NCBI GenBank assembly: GCA_028876585.1
Contig: JAGWRL010000228.1
Location: forward strand, 1 to 7,828
Reading direction: 5' to 3'
Length of the DNA stretch: 7,828 nt
Source of the DNA: Pseudomonadota bacterium
GTDB lineage: Bacteria > Pseudomonadota > Alphaproteobacteria > Rhizobiales > Beijerinckiaceae
The notes beneath the pieces were generated by a model, which saw only the letters and a list, made by a program, of their open reading frames with translations, was not told the DNA's origin and searched no databases. A program made the position numbers and the translations under genes. Below, in pieces: positions 1-6,541 of the stretch (positions are counted from its first letter, which is position 1; every line of letters begins with the position of its first letter).

Positions 1-1
1 C

Positions 2-571
2 GGCGTGCACTGGGGCCTGAACAGCCTCTGCGTGCTGCTGATGCTCGAGGCGCTCGGCGAGGACCTGCAGACAGGGCTCGAGGCGCTGGCCGGTTTCACG
101 CCGCTCGAAGGCCGTGGGCTCGAACGCGAGATCGCCCTCCGCGGCGGCGCCTTTACCCTGATCGACGAAAGCTACAACGCCAACCCGATCTCGATGCGCG
201 CCGCGCTTAGCCTGCTTGGCGCGACGCAGCCCGGCCCCGGCGGCCGCCGCATCGCGGTGATCGGCGACATGCTGGAATTGGGCGCGCAGGGGGGCGAGTT
301 GCACGCCACCTTGGCGCCCGATCTGGCGGCCAACTACGTCGATCTCCTATTTGGCGCCGGCCCGCTGACGCGCGCGCTCTACGACGCCGTCCCCGCCGCG
401 ATGCGCGGCGCCCACGCGCCAAACGCGGAAGGCTTGCGCGCGCCGCTGTTTGCGGCCTTGCGCGCTGGCGACGTGGTGATGATCAAGGCCTCGAACGGCT
501 CGCGGATGGGGCCGCTGGCCGCGGCTTTGCGCGAACATTTTCAGCCCGCCGCCGCGGGCGATAGGCGATAA
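2..571 (+). CDS. murF: UDP-N-acetylmuramoyl-tripeptide--D-alanyl-D-alanine ligase, C-terminal part (gene cut by window edge)
   Basis: MurF is the cytoplasmic ATP-dependent ligase that adds D-Ala-D-Ala to the UDP-MurNAc-tripeptide, the last soluble step of the precursor pathway. Only the last 189 residues are present; the frame is open to the window edge, so the N-terminal and most of the central ATPase domain lie upstream. Counting from base 2, the fragment opens with GVHWGLNSL, matching the Mur ligase histidine/asparagine segment at the end of the central domain. It then shows the C-terminal domain marks: DESYNANP (residues 55-62), GDMLELG (88-94) followed by ELH (99-101), and KASNGSRMG (162-170). 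DxSYNANP and GDMxELG are typical of MurF rather than MurE, MurC or MurD. The stop is one base before mraY, so the two are co-transcribed. GTG at base 5 is an internal codon, not the start. Confidence 0.95.
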   Translation, partial: GVHWGLNSLCVLLMLEALGEDLQTGLEALAGFTPLEGRGLEREIALRGGAFTLIDESYNANPISMRAALSLLGATQPGPGGRRIAVIGDMLELGAQGGELHATLAPDLAANYVDLLFGAGPLTRALYDAVPAAMRGAHAPNAEGLRAPLFAALRAGDVVMIKASNGSRMGPLAAALREHFQPAAAGDRR

Positions 572-572
572 G

Positions 573-1655
573 ATGCTGACCTGGCTAAGCGACTTTACCC
601 ACGTCTCCGGTTTCTTCAACCTGTTCCGCTATCTGACGTTCCGCACCCTCGGCGCGGCGACGACAGGGCTGTTCCTGGTGTTCTTCTTCGGACCGCGGAT
701 CATCTCGGCGCTGCGGCTCAAACAGGGCAAGGGCCAGCCGATCCGCGCCGACGGGCCGGCCTCGCACCTGCTGACCAAAAAAGGCACGCCGACCATGGGC
801 GGGCTGATGATCCTGTTCGGCCTGTTCGCCTCGGCGCTGTTGTGGGCGAGCCTGACCAGCCCCTATGTCTGGATCGTGCTGTTCGTCACCTTCGGCTTTG
901 CCGGCATCGGCTTCTATGACGATTATCTGAAGGTCACCAAACAATCGCATCTCGGCTTTTCCGGCCGTGCGCGCCTGATCGGCGAATTCGCGATCGCCGC
1001 GCTCGCCTGTCTGGCGATGAAGTGGGTCGGCGGGGCCACGGCGACCTCGCTGGCGCTGCCGTTCTTCAACGGCTTCGTGATCGACCTGCACTGGGGTTTC
1101 CTGCTGTTCGGGCCGTTCGTCATCGTCGCCTTCGGCAATTCGGTCAATCTGACCGACGGGCTCGACGGCCTCGCCATCGTGCCGGTGATGATCGCCTCGG
1201 CGACGCTCGGGCTGATCGCCTATTTCGCCGGCAACGTGGTTTATTCGCACTATCTGCTGATCAACCATATCCCCAACGCCGGCGAGATCATCGTCGTCTG
1301 CGGCGCGCTGATCGGCGCCGGCGTCGGCTTCCTCTGGTTCAACGCGCCGCCGGCGCAGATCTTTATGGGCGACACCGGTTCGCTGGCGCTGGGCGGCCTG
1401 CTCGGCGCCATCGCCGTCATCATCAAGCACGAGGTCGTGCTCGCCATTGTCGGCGGCCTGTTCGTGATGGAGGCGCTCAGCGTCGTGGTGCAGGTGGCCT
1501 CGTTCAAGCTGACTGGCAAGCGCGTGTTCAAGATGGCGCCGATCCACCATCATTTCGAGCAGCTCGGCTGGTCGGAGCCGCAGATCGTGATGCGGTTCTG
1601 GATCATCGCCTTCGTGCTGGCGATGGTTGGTCTGGCCACGCTGAAGCTCCGATGA
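573..1655 (+). CDS. mraY: Phospho-N-acetylmuramoyl-pentapeptide-transferase (lipid I synthase)
   Basis: MraY is a polytopic inner-membrane enzyme. It moves phospho-MurNAc-pentapeptide from UDP to undecaprenyl phosphate, giving lipid I and UMP. The 360-residue product has the usual family length and is strongly hydrophobic throughout, in line with the ten-helix fold. Visible motifs are the TPTMGG segment (72-77), the DDYLK loop with the Asp pair at 116-117, [10 protein letters not shown] (192-201), FMGDTGS with Asp267 (264-270), and the HHH motif (325-327). These match the Mg2+ and nucleotide-binding residues known for the family. The ATG at 573 comes two bases after the murF stop codon; there is only a weak purine-rich stretch ahead of it, which suits translation coupled to murF. 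The stop overlaps the murD start as ATGA. Nothing looks damaged or transferred. Confidence 0.97.
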   Translation: MLTWLSDFTHVSGFFNLFRYLTFRTLGAATTGLFLVFFFGPRIISALRLKQGKGQPIRADGPASHLLTKKGTPTMGGLMILFGLFASALLWASLTSPYVWIVLFVTFGFAGIGFYDDYLKVTKQSHLGFSGRARLIGEFAIAALACLAMKWVGGATATSLALPFFNGFVIDLHWGFLLFGPFVIVAFGNSVNLTDGLDGLAIVPVMIASATLGLIAYFAGNVVYSHYLLINHIPNAGEIIVVCGALIGAGVGFLWFNAPPAQIFMGDTGSLALGGLLGAIAVIIKHEVVLAIVGGLFVMEALSVVVQVASFKLTGKRVFKMAPIHHHFEQLGWSEPQIVMRFWIIAFVLAMVGLATLKLR

Positions 1656-3016
1656 CGCCGGTTTCGACCTTCAAGGACAAGCGCGTCGCGCTGTTCGGCC
1701 TCGGCGGTTCCGGACTCGCCACCGCGCGCGCGCTGATCGCGGGCGGCGCGCAGGTCGCCGCCTGGGACGACGGCGCCGCCTCGCGCGTCAAGGCCGATTT
1801 CCCGCTGACCGATCTCGCTCAGGCGGATTGGTCGGGCTTCGCCGCGCTGGTGCTGTCGCCCGGCGTGCCGCTGACCCATCCCCAGCCGCACTGGACCGTC
1901 GAGCGCGCCCGCGCGGCAGGCGTCGAAGTGATCGGCGACATCGAGTTGTTCGCCCGCGAGCGCGCCGCCCGTGCGCCCGACGCGCCGCTGATCGCCATCA
2001 CCGGCACCAACGGCAAGTCCACCACGACCGCTTTGATTGCTCACATCCTGCGCGAGGCGGGCCGCGAAGTCGCGCTCGGCGGCAATATCGGCGTGCCCGC
2101 GCTCGATCTCGCTCCGCCGGCGCCGGGCCGCATCCATGTGCTGGAATGCTCGACGTTCCAGATCGACCTCGCGCCGTCGCTCAAGCCCAGCGTCGGCCTG
2201 CTGATCAACCTGACGCCGGACCATCTCGACCGGCACGGCTCAATGGAGAATTACGCCGCCATCAAGGAGCGGTTGGTCGCCGCCTCCGACCTGGCGCTGG
2301 TGGGCCTCGACGACGAACATTGCCGCGCCATCGCGACGCGGTTGCAGGCGCAGGGGCGTCGCGTGATCGGCGTCTCGGCCGCGCGCTCGGCGCATGCGGA
2401 CGTGTTCGTCGACGACCATCGCCTCCATGTCAAAGGCGAGCCGGGGCCGTTGATTGATCTGCGCGACGCGCCCAACCTGCGCGGCGCGCACAACGGCCAG
2501 AACGCCGCCTTCGCCTTTGCGGCGGCGCGGGCGGTCGGCGTCAGCCTCGCCGACATCCAACGCGGCCTCGCCAGCTTCCCCGGCCTCGCGCATCGCATGG
2601 AGCAGGTCGGCAGGATCGGCGCGACGCTGTTCGTCAACGATTCGAAAGCCACCAACGCCGACGCGGCCGAGAAGGCGCTTAAGTCCTATCAGGACATCTT
2701 CTGGATTCTCGGCGGCAAGGCGAAGGAGGGCGGCATTGAGCCGCTGCGGCCGCTGTTCCCCCGCATCCGCAAAGCCTATTTGATTGGCGCGGCGACGGAG
2801 GATTTCGCGGCGAGCCTCGGCGCAACTGTAGCTCACGAGCGTTGCGGCGCGCTTGACAAAGCGGTGGCGGCGGCGGCGCGCGACGCGGCGGCGAGCGGCG
2901 CGGCGGAGCCGGTGGTGCTGCTGTCGCCGGCCTGCGCGTCCTATGATCAATTCGCCAATTTCGAAGCGCGCGGCGACGCGTTTCGCTTGGCGGTCGCTCA
3001 ACTCAAGGGGGCATGA
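1652..3016 (+). CDS. murD: UDP-N-acetylmuramoyl-L-alanine--D-glutamate ligase
   Basis: MurD is the cytoplasmic ATP-dependent ligase that adds D-glutamate to UDP-MurNAc-L-alanine. The 454-residue product shows all three Mur ligase domains. There is an N-terminal Rossmann-like nucleotide-sugar domain with GLGGSG (16-21) and LSPGVP (68-73). The central ATPase domain has the P-loop GTNGKST (118-124), an ECSTFQ segment (165-170), DHLDRHG (190-196) and Lys205 in the place of the carbamylated lysine. The C-terminal domain has AHNGQNA (279-285), NDSKATN (329-335), GGKAKEG (354-360) and [10 protein letters not shown] (425-434). The SPACASxDQF end and NDSKATN box point to MurD rather than MurC, MurE or MurF. 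The ATG at 1652 overlaps the mraY stop as ATGA. The reading frame is also open far upstream of this ATG, but that part is a shadow of mraY. Confidence 0.97.
   Translation: MTPVSTFKDKRVALFGLGGSGLATARALIAGGAQVAAWDDGAASRVKADFPLTDLAQADWSGFAALVLSPGVPLTHPQPHWTVERARAAGVEVIGDIELFARERAARAPDAPLIAITGTNGKSTTTALIAHILREAGREVALGGNIGVPALDLAPPAPGRIHVLECSTFQIDLAPSLKPSVGLLINLTPDHLDRHGSMENYAAIKERLVAASDLALVGLDDEHCRAIATRLQAQGRRVIGVSAARSAHADVFVDDHRLHVKGEPGPLIDLRDAPNLRGAHNGQNAAFAFAAARAVGVSLADIQRGLASFPGLAHRMEQVGRIGATLFVNDSKATNADAAEKALKSYQDIFWILGGKAKEGGIEPLRPLFPRIRKAYLIGAATEDFAASLGATVAHERCGALDKAVAAAARDAAASGAAEPVVLLSPACASYDQFANFEARGDAFRLAVAQLKGA
3005..3011 (+). promoter_or_regulatory. Ribosome binding site of ftsW
   Basis: AAGGGGG lies 8 bases before the ATG at 3020, inside the last codons of murD. 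It decides between two close ATG codons: the one at 3013 overlaps the murD stop but is in another frame and too close to this purine run, while the one at 3020 opens the FtsW frame. Confidence 0.6.
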
Positions 3017-3019
3017 ACC

Positions 3020-4156
3020 ATGGTCGCTCGCACCGAACGCGGACCGGTGGCCGATTGGATGCGCACCGTCGATCCCTGGTTGCTCGCCGCTTTCGGCGGG
3101 CTGATGGCGATCGGCGTCGTGATGGCCCTGGCCGCCAGCCCCGCGGTCGCCGAGCGCATCGGCCTCGACACGTTCCATTTCGTCAACCGCCAGACGGCGT
3201 TGATGATCCCCTCCGCCGCAATGCTGGCGGCGACCTCGTTCCTGACGCCGCGCCACGCCCGCCGCGCCGCGCTGTTGCTCTATCTCGTCGCCTTCGGGCT
3301 GATCATCGCCGCATTGTTGTTTGGAGCGGAGGTGAAAGGCTCGCGGCGCTGGATCGCCGGCCTGCAACCCTCCGAGTTCATCAAGCCGGCCTTCGTCATT
3401 CTCGCCGCCTGGGCGTTCACCGAGGCCAGCCGGCCCGGCTCGCCGCGCGCCCTGGCGCGCGCGCTGTCGATCCTCATCCTGCCGATCACCATCGCGCCGC
3501 TTATTCTGCAACCCGATTTCGGCCAGACGCTGCTGATCACCGTGGTGTGGGCGGCGTTGTTCTTTCTGGCGGGGCTGCACTGGTTCTGGGTGTTCGGCCT
3601 GGGCGGCGCGGGGGCGGTCGGCGGCCTGCTCGCCTATAAATTCTCGCACCATGTGCATGATCGCATCCAGCACTTCCTCAATCCGGATTCGGTCGCCGGC
3701 GGCGTCAGCGACACGTTCCAGGTCGACACCGCGTTGCAGAGCATTCTCTCGGGCGGCTGGTTCGGGCGCGGGCCGGGCGAGGGCGTCTACAAGCGCATCC
3801 TGCCGGACGCGCACACCGATTTCGTGTTCGCGGTCGCGGGCGAGGAATTCGGCATGATCGCCTGCCTCGGCCTGATGGCGTTCTTTGGCCTCATCGTCGT
3901 GCGCGGGCTCTGGTTGGCGCAGCGCAATTGCGATCCGTTCTGCCGTTCGGCGGCGGCGGGGCTGACGATCATGTTCGGCGTGCAGAGCTGGATCAACATG
4001 GCGGTCAACCTGCGCGCCATCCCCGCCAAGGGCATGACGCTGCCGTTCATCTCCTACGGCGGCTCGTCGGCGATCGCCTTGGCGATCGGCATGGGTTTTC
4101 TGGTCGCGTTGACCCGGCGCAATCTCGCCACTCCGAGCGTGCTGGATCAACCATGA
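3020..4156 (+). CDS. ftsW: SEDS-family septal peptidoglycan polymerase FtsW
   Basis: FtsW is a polytopic inner-membrane glycosyltransferase of the SEDS family (FtsW/RodA/SpoVE). With its partner transpeptidase FtsI it polymerises lipid II at the division septum. The 378-residue product is hydrophobic along its length, consistent with ten helices, after a short cytoplasmic head of about 18 residues. Family motifs present are KGSRRW (106-111), QPSEFIK (116-122), QPDFGQ (164-169), LPDAHTDFVF (261-270) with Asp267 at the position of the proposed catalytic aspartate, GEEFG (274-278), and LPFISYGGSS (341-350). RodA shares many of these motifs; the assignment to FtsW rests mainly on the place between murD and murG, the classic ftsW slot. 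It starts three bases after the murD stop and ends in an ATGA overlap with murG. Confidence 0.95.
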   Translation: MVARTERGPVADWMRTVDPWLLAAFGGLMAIGVVMALAASPAVAERIGLDTFHFVNRQTALMIPSAAMLAATSFLTPRHARRAALLLYLVAFGLIIAALLFGAEVKGSRRWIAGLQPSEFIKPAFVILAAWAFTEASRPGSPRALARALSILILPITIAPLILQPDFGQTLLITVVWAALFFLAGLHWFWVFGLGGAGAVGGLLAYKFSHHVHDRIQHFLNPDSVAGGVSDTFQVDTALQSILSGGWFGRGPGEGVYKRILPDAHTDFVFAVAGEEFGMIACLGLMAFFGLIVVRGLWLAQRNCDPFCRSAAAGLTIMFGVQSWINMAVNLRAIPAKGMTLPFISYGGSSAIALAIGMGFLVALTRRNLATPSVLDQP

Positions 4157-5229
4157 ATGTGCTGCTCGCCGCCGGGGGCACCGGCGGCCATCTGTTTCCC
4201 GCCGCCGCGCTCGCCGCCGCGCTCGCCAAGCGCGGCGTCGTCGTCGATCTCGCCACCGACGACCGGGCGCTGAAATACGGCGGCGAATTTCCCGCCCGCG
4301 CCATTCACGCCATCCCCTCGGCGACGCCGACCAGCGCCGGGCTGGTCGCCAAAGCGCGGGCGGCGGCGAGGCTCGGCCTCGGCGTTGTCGCGGCCGCGCG
4401 GTTGATCCGGCGGCTGAAGCCGGCCGTCGTCGTCGGCTTCGGCGGTTATCCCACCGTGCCGCCGCTGCTCGCCGCCTCGTTACTCGGCGTCCCGGCGATC
4501 CTGCATGAGCAGAACGCCGTGCTCGGGCGCGCCAACCGCTTCCTCAGCCGGCGCGTCGCGGTGATCGCCACCGGCTTTCCCGATCTCAGCGGCGCGGCGT
4601 CAAAGGCGCGCTACACCGGCAATCCGGTGCGCCCGGCCGTGCTGGCGGCGGCGGCGACGCCCTATCCCGATTTCGCCGACGGGCGGCTGCGCGTGCTGGT
4701 GACCGGCGGCAGCCAGGGCGCGCGGGTGATGTCGGAGGTGGTCCCGGCGGCGCTGGCGCGGCTCGACGCGGCGGAGCGGGCGCGGCTGACGCTGGTGTTA
4801 CAGGCGCGCGGCGAGGATCGCGCGCGGGCGCAGGCGGATTGCGAGAAACTCGGCTTTGCCGCCGAAATCGCCGAGTTCTTCCCCGATCTGCCGGCCCGCA
4901 TCGCCGCCGCGCATCTCGTGATCGCGCGCGCCGGCGCCTCGACGGTGAGCGAACTCGCCGTCATCGGCCGACCCTCGATCCTCGTGCCCTATCCGCATGC
5001 GCTCGATCAGGATCAGGCGGCCAATGCGGCGCTGCTCGCCAAGACCGGCGCGGCGACGGTGGTGCGGCAAAGCGAATTCACCCCCGACGCGCTGGCGGCG
5101 ATCTGGCGCGCCGCGCTGGCCGACCCGGCGGCGCTCGCCGCCAAGGCGGCGGCGGCGAAACTTGCCGGCGTGCCCGACGCCGCCGAGCGGCTCGCCGCGC
5201 TGGTGCAGGAGATCGCCGGCAAGTCCTGA
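4153..5229 (+). CDS. murG: Undecaprenyl-PP-MurNAc-pentapeptide-UDP-GlcNAc GlcNAc transferase (lipid II synthase)
   Basis: MurG is a peripheral glycosyltransferase (GT28, GT-B fold) on the inner face of the cytoplasmic membrane. It adds GlcNAc from UDP-GlcNAc to lipid I to make lipid II. The 358-residue product has the normal length. The N-terminal domain shows the glycine loop GGTGGH (8-13), GFGGYPTVP (95-103) and HEQNAVLGRANR (118-129). The C-terminal donor domain shows TGNPVR (155-160), the second glycine loop TGGSQGAR (184-191), RAGASTVSEL (259-268) and ALDQDQAANA (283-292), which hold the residues known to contact UDP-GlcNAc. The ATG at 4153 overlaps the ftsW stop and has no strong Shine-Dalgarno sequence, so coupled translation is likely. 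In most related genomes murC follows directly; here it does not. Confidence 0.97.
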   Translation: MNVLLAAGGTGGHLFPAAALAAALAKRGVVVDLATDDRALKYGGEFPARAIHAIPSATPTSAGLVAKARAAARLGLGVVAAARLIRRLKPAVVVGFGGYPTVPPLLAASLLGVPAILHEQNAVLGRANRFLSRRVAVIATGFPDLSGAASKARYTGNPVRPAVLAAAATPYPDFADGRLRVLVTGGSQGARVMSEVVPAALARLDAAERARLTLVLQARGEDRARAQADCEKLGFAAEIAEFFPDLPARIAAAHLVIARAGASTVSELAVIGRPSILVPYPHALDQDQAANAALLAKTGAATVVRQSEFTPDALAAIWRAALADPAALAAKAAAAKLAGVPDAAERLAALVQEIAGKS

Positions 5230-5240
5230 ACCGGGACTGC
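5219..5240 (+). terminator. Weak hairpin at the murG stop, possible terminator
   Basis: AGTCC (5222-5226) pairs with GGACT (5234-5238) across a 7-base loop. GC at 5219-5220 can pair with GC at 5239-5240 if A5221 bulges out. The murG stop codon sits in the loop. The stem is followed by GTTTACGATGTTTT, which is T-rich for this genome but not a clean T tract. It may end or weaken transcription from the cell wall operon; the call is tentative. Confidence 0.25.
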
Positions 5241-5241
5241 G

Positions 5242-5257
5242 TTTACGATGTTTTAAC
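5242..5257 (+). promoter_or_regulatory. Possible CtrA binding site upstream of the FecR-like gene
   Basis: The sequence reads TTTAC-GATGTT-TTAAC, one mismatch from TTAAC-N6-TTAAC, the fuller form of the known alphaproteobacterial CtrA recognition pattern TTAA-N7-TTAA. Another TTAAC follows at 5270-5274, but 17 bases on instead of 11. Such TTAA-rich DNA stands out in this GC-rich window and lies in the only real intergenic gap. Regulation by CtrA is inferred from the motif and the probable taxon; short AT-rich motifs occur by chance in intergenic DNA. Confidence 0.35.
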
Positions 5258-5279
5258 CCTAGGATTGCCTTAACGGGCG

Positions 5280-5311
5280 TTGACCTTTAGCCCTTGCATC
5301 GTTTTCAGTAT
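5280..5311 (+). promoter_or_regulatory. Possible promoter of the FecR-like gene
   Basis: TTGACC at 5280-5285 matches five of six bases of the housekeeping -35 box. The -10 partner is poor: the best candidates are TTTCAG (5303-5308, spacing 17) and CAGTAT (5306-5311, spacing 20). The ATG follows at 5329. A weak -10 would fit a promoter that needs an activator, but this is inference. Confidence 0.3.
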
Positions 5312-5318
5312 CGATTGC

Positions 5319-5322
5319 GAGG
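5319..5322 (+). promoter_or_regulatory. Ribosome binding site of the FecR-like gene
   Basis: GAGG lies 6 bases before the ATG at 5329 and supports that start, which also gives a well-formed signal peptide directly at the N-terminus. Confidence 0.5.
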
Positions 5323-5328
5323 CGCGTC

Positions 5329-6537
5329 ATGGCGTTGCGTGCGTTTATACTCAGCTTCCTTTGCGTCCTCTTCGCCGCCGGCGCGGCCTATGCCGACGAC
5401 TGGCGCATCGTCGACGTCGCGGGCTCGGCGCGCGCCTTCGCGGCGGGCGCATGGGCGCCGTTGCAAGCCGGCGCGCCTCTGATCCCCAACGCGATCGTCC
5501 AGACCGACGGCGACGGGCGGCTTCGGCTCGCCGGCGCCGGCGCGACGCTCGATGCGCCGGCGGACGCGAAATTTCGCATCGACGGCGATGCGGCCCCGCT
5601 GCTGCGGTTGTTCGACGGCGGCCTCGGCGTCGAGGCCAGCGCCTCGCTCGGGGTGATGACGACCTACGCCTACGCCGAGACGGCCGACGCCGCGTTCGCG
5701 GTGGTCGCCGAGCCCTATGGCTCGACGATCGCGGTGACGCGCGGCCTCGTCAAAGTCACGGACCTGACGACCCGCAAGACGATGCTGTTGCGCGACGGCC
5801 AAATCCTGCGGCTGCGCGCCGGACAGGCGACGCTGACCCTGACCGCGCCGGTCGATCAGCCGGCGATGGCGACGGCGGCGAGCGCGGCGGCGGGGCGGCT
5901 CGACGCCGAGGGCCTCAACACGAAAATCGCGCTCGTCGACAAAACCCCGACCGGCGCGCTGCGCCCCGACGCCGCCGCCAGCGCCATCGCCGCGCTGCGC
6001 GACAGCGCCCCGAACAAGAACGGCGCTGGCAGCGCGCGTCTGGCCGAGGAGGCCGCCGACGCGGTGCATGAGGAGCGGCGCAAGGCCAAGCTCGGCAAGG
6101 CCGATCCGCGCGCCGTCGCCGCGGCCGCCCGCATCTCGCGCGAATTGTTCCGCGACATCGACGTCGACGTCGAGCCGTGGGACGACAGTTTTGAATGGAC
6201 CGAGATGGAGCACGGCGAAAAACGTTTGAAGCCGATCTGGCGCGTCATGCTGGCGCTCGGCGGCGCGCAATCGCTGGAATTCTGGTTCCTCGCTTTTGTC
6301 TCCTGCCTGTTCCTCGGCGCCATCTCCAACGCGATCATGGAAAAATCGAGCTTCGGCCTCGCCGGCAACACACTTTTGGTGATGGCGGCGTTCGCGGCCG
6401 CGCTTGGTCTGCGCGACGCCTTCTTCCGCGCCGGCGCCAATCTCGCCATCGAGCCGTTCCTGTCGATCGGCATGATGCTGTCGGCGATGACGCTCATCCT
6501 GCTGAGCGGCGCCTACGCCAAACTGCGCCTGCCGTGA
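5329..6537 (+). CDS. Exported FecR-like domain protein with three C-terminal membrane helices
   Basis: This is a 402-residue protein of unknown function. Residues 1-22 form a signal peptide: Arg4, a hydrophobic core at 5-18, and a probable cut after AYA (20-22). Residues 25-165 resemble a FecR-type beta domain: VDVAGSAR (28-35), a WxPLxxG turn (42-48), a VxTDGDGRLRL run (57-67), a second repeat-like half with a GSTIAVTRGLVKV strand pair (131-143), and a closing GQILRLRAG (157-165). Residues 175-300 are Ala-rich and charged, becoming acidic near 275-298. Three hydrophobic segments follow at about 316-336, 343-363 and 373-395. The periplasmic domain would thus be anchored from the C-terminal side, with the tail inside the cell. 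There is no N-terminal anti-sigma domain and no sigma factor gene beside it, so a classical FecR role in iron signalling is not supported. It occupies the place where murC is expected; a wall-related job is only a guess. Confidence 0.85.
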   Translation: MALRAFILSFLCVLFAAGAAYADDWRIVDVAGSARAFAAGAWAPLQAGAPLIPNAIVQTDGDGRLRLAGAGATLDAPADAKFRIDGDAAPLLRLFDGGLGVEASASLGVMTTYAYAETADAAFAVVAEPYGSTIAVTRGLVKVTDLTTRKTMLLRDGQILRLRAGQATLTLTAPVDQPAMATAASAAAGRLDAEGLNTKIALVDKTPTGALRPDAAASAIAALRDSAPNKNGAGSARLAEEAADAVHEERRKAKLGKADPRAVAAAARISRELFRDIDVDVEPWDDSFEWTEMEHGEKRLKPIWRVMLALGGAQSLEFWFLAFVSCLFLGAISNAIMEKSSFGLAGNTLLVMAAFAAALGLRDAFFRAGANLAIEPFLSIGMMLSAMTLILLSGAYAKLRLP

Positions 6538-6541
6538 GGGT

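Noticed and set aside
585..1553. A 322-codon minus-strand open frame opposite mraY
   Set aside because: It shows the same biased, highly charged composition and lies wholly under the coding frame of MraY.
1022..1651. Upstream in-frame extension of murD that would give a 664-residue protein
   Set aside because: This part is the out-of-frame reading of mraY and is Arg-rich. The homologous MurD N-terminus begins at the ATG at 1652.
3013..3639. An ATG at the murD stop opening a 208-codon + strand frame
   Set aside because: It is an Arg-rich shadow of ftsW in another frame; the spacing from the purine run favours the ATG at 3020.
2240..4150. A 636-codon open frame on the minus strand, opposite murD and ftsW
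   Set aside because: The translation is rich in Arg, Gln, His, Glu and Ala with no recognisable domain, which is typical of an antisense frame in GC-rich DNA. The + strand carries two well-conserved genes with all motifs.
5329..5400. Lipoprotein signal in the FecR-like protein (Cys12) or in the cupin (Cys10)
   Set aside because: Both cysteines come too early, before a full hydrophobic core, and the residues before them do not make a good lipobox. Better signal peptidase I sites (AYA and ADA) follow in each protein.
5305..6270. A 321-codon minus-strand open frame opposite the FecR-like gene
   Set aside because: It is Arg/Gly/Ala-rich with no motif. The + strand frame has a ribosome binding site, a signal peptide and membrane helices.
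5329..6537. Treating the FecR-like gene as a sigma factor regulator
   Set aside because: No sigma factor or TonB-dependent receptor gene is adjacent, and the protein lacks the cytoplasmic anti-sigma part.
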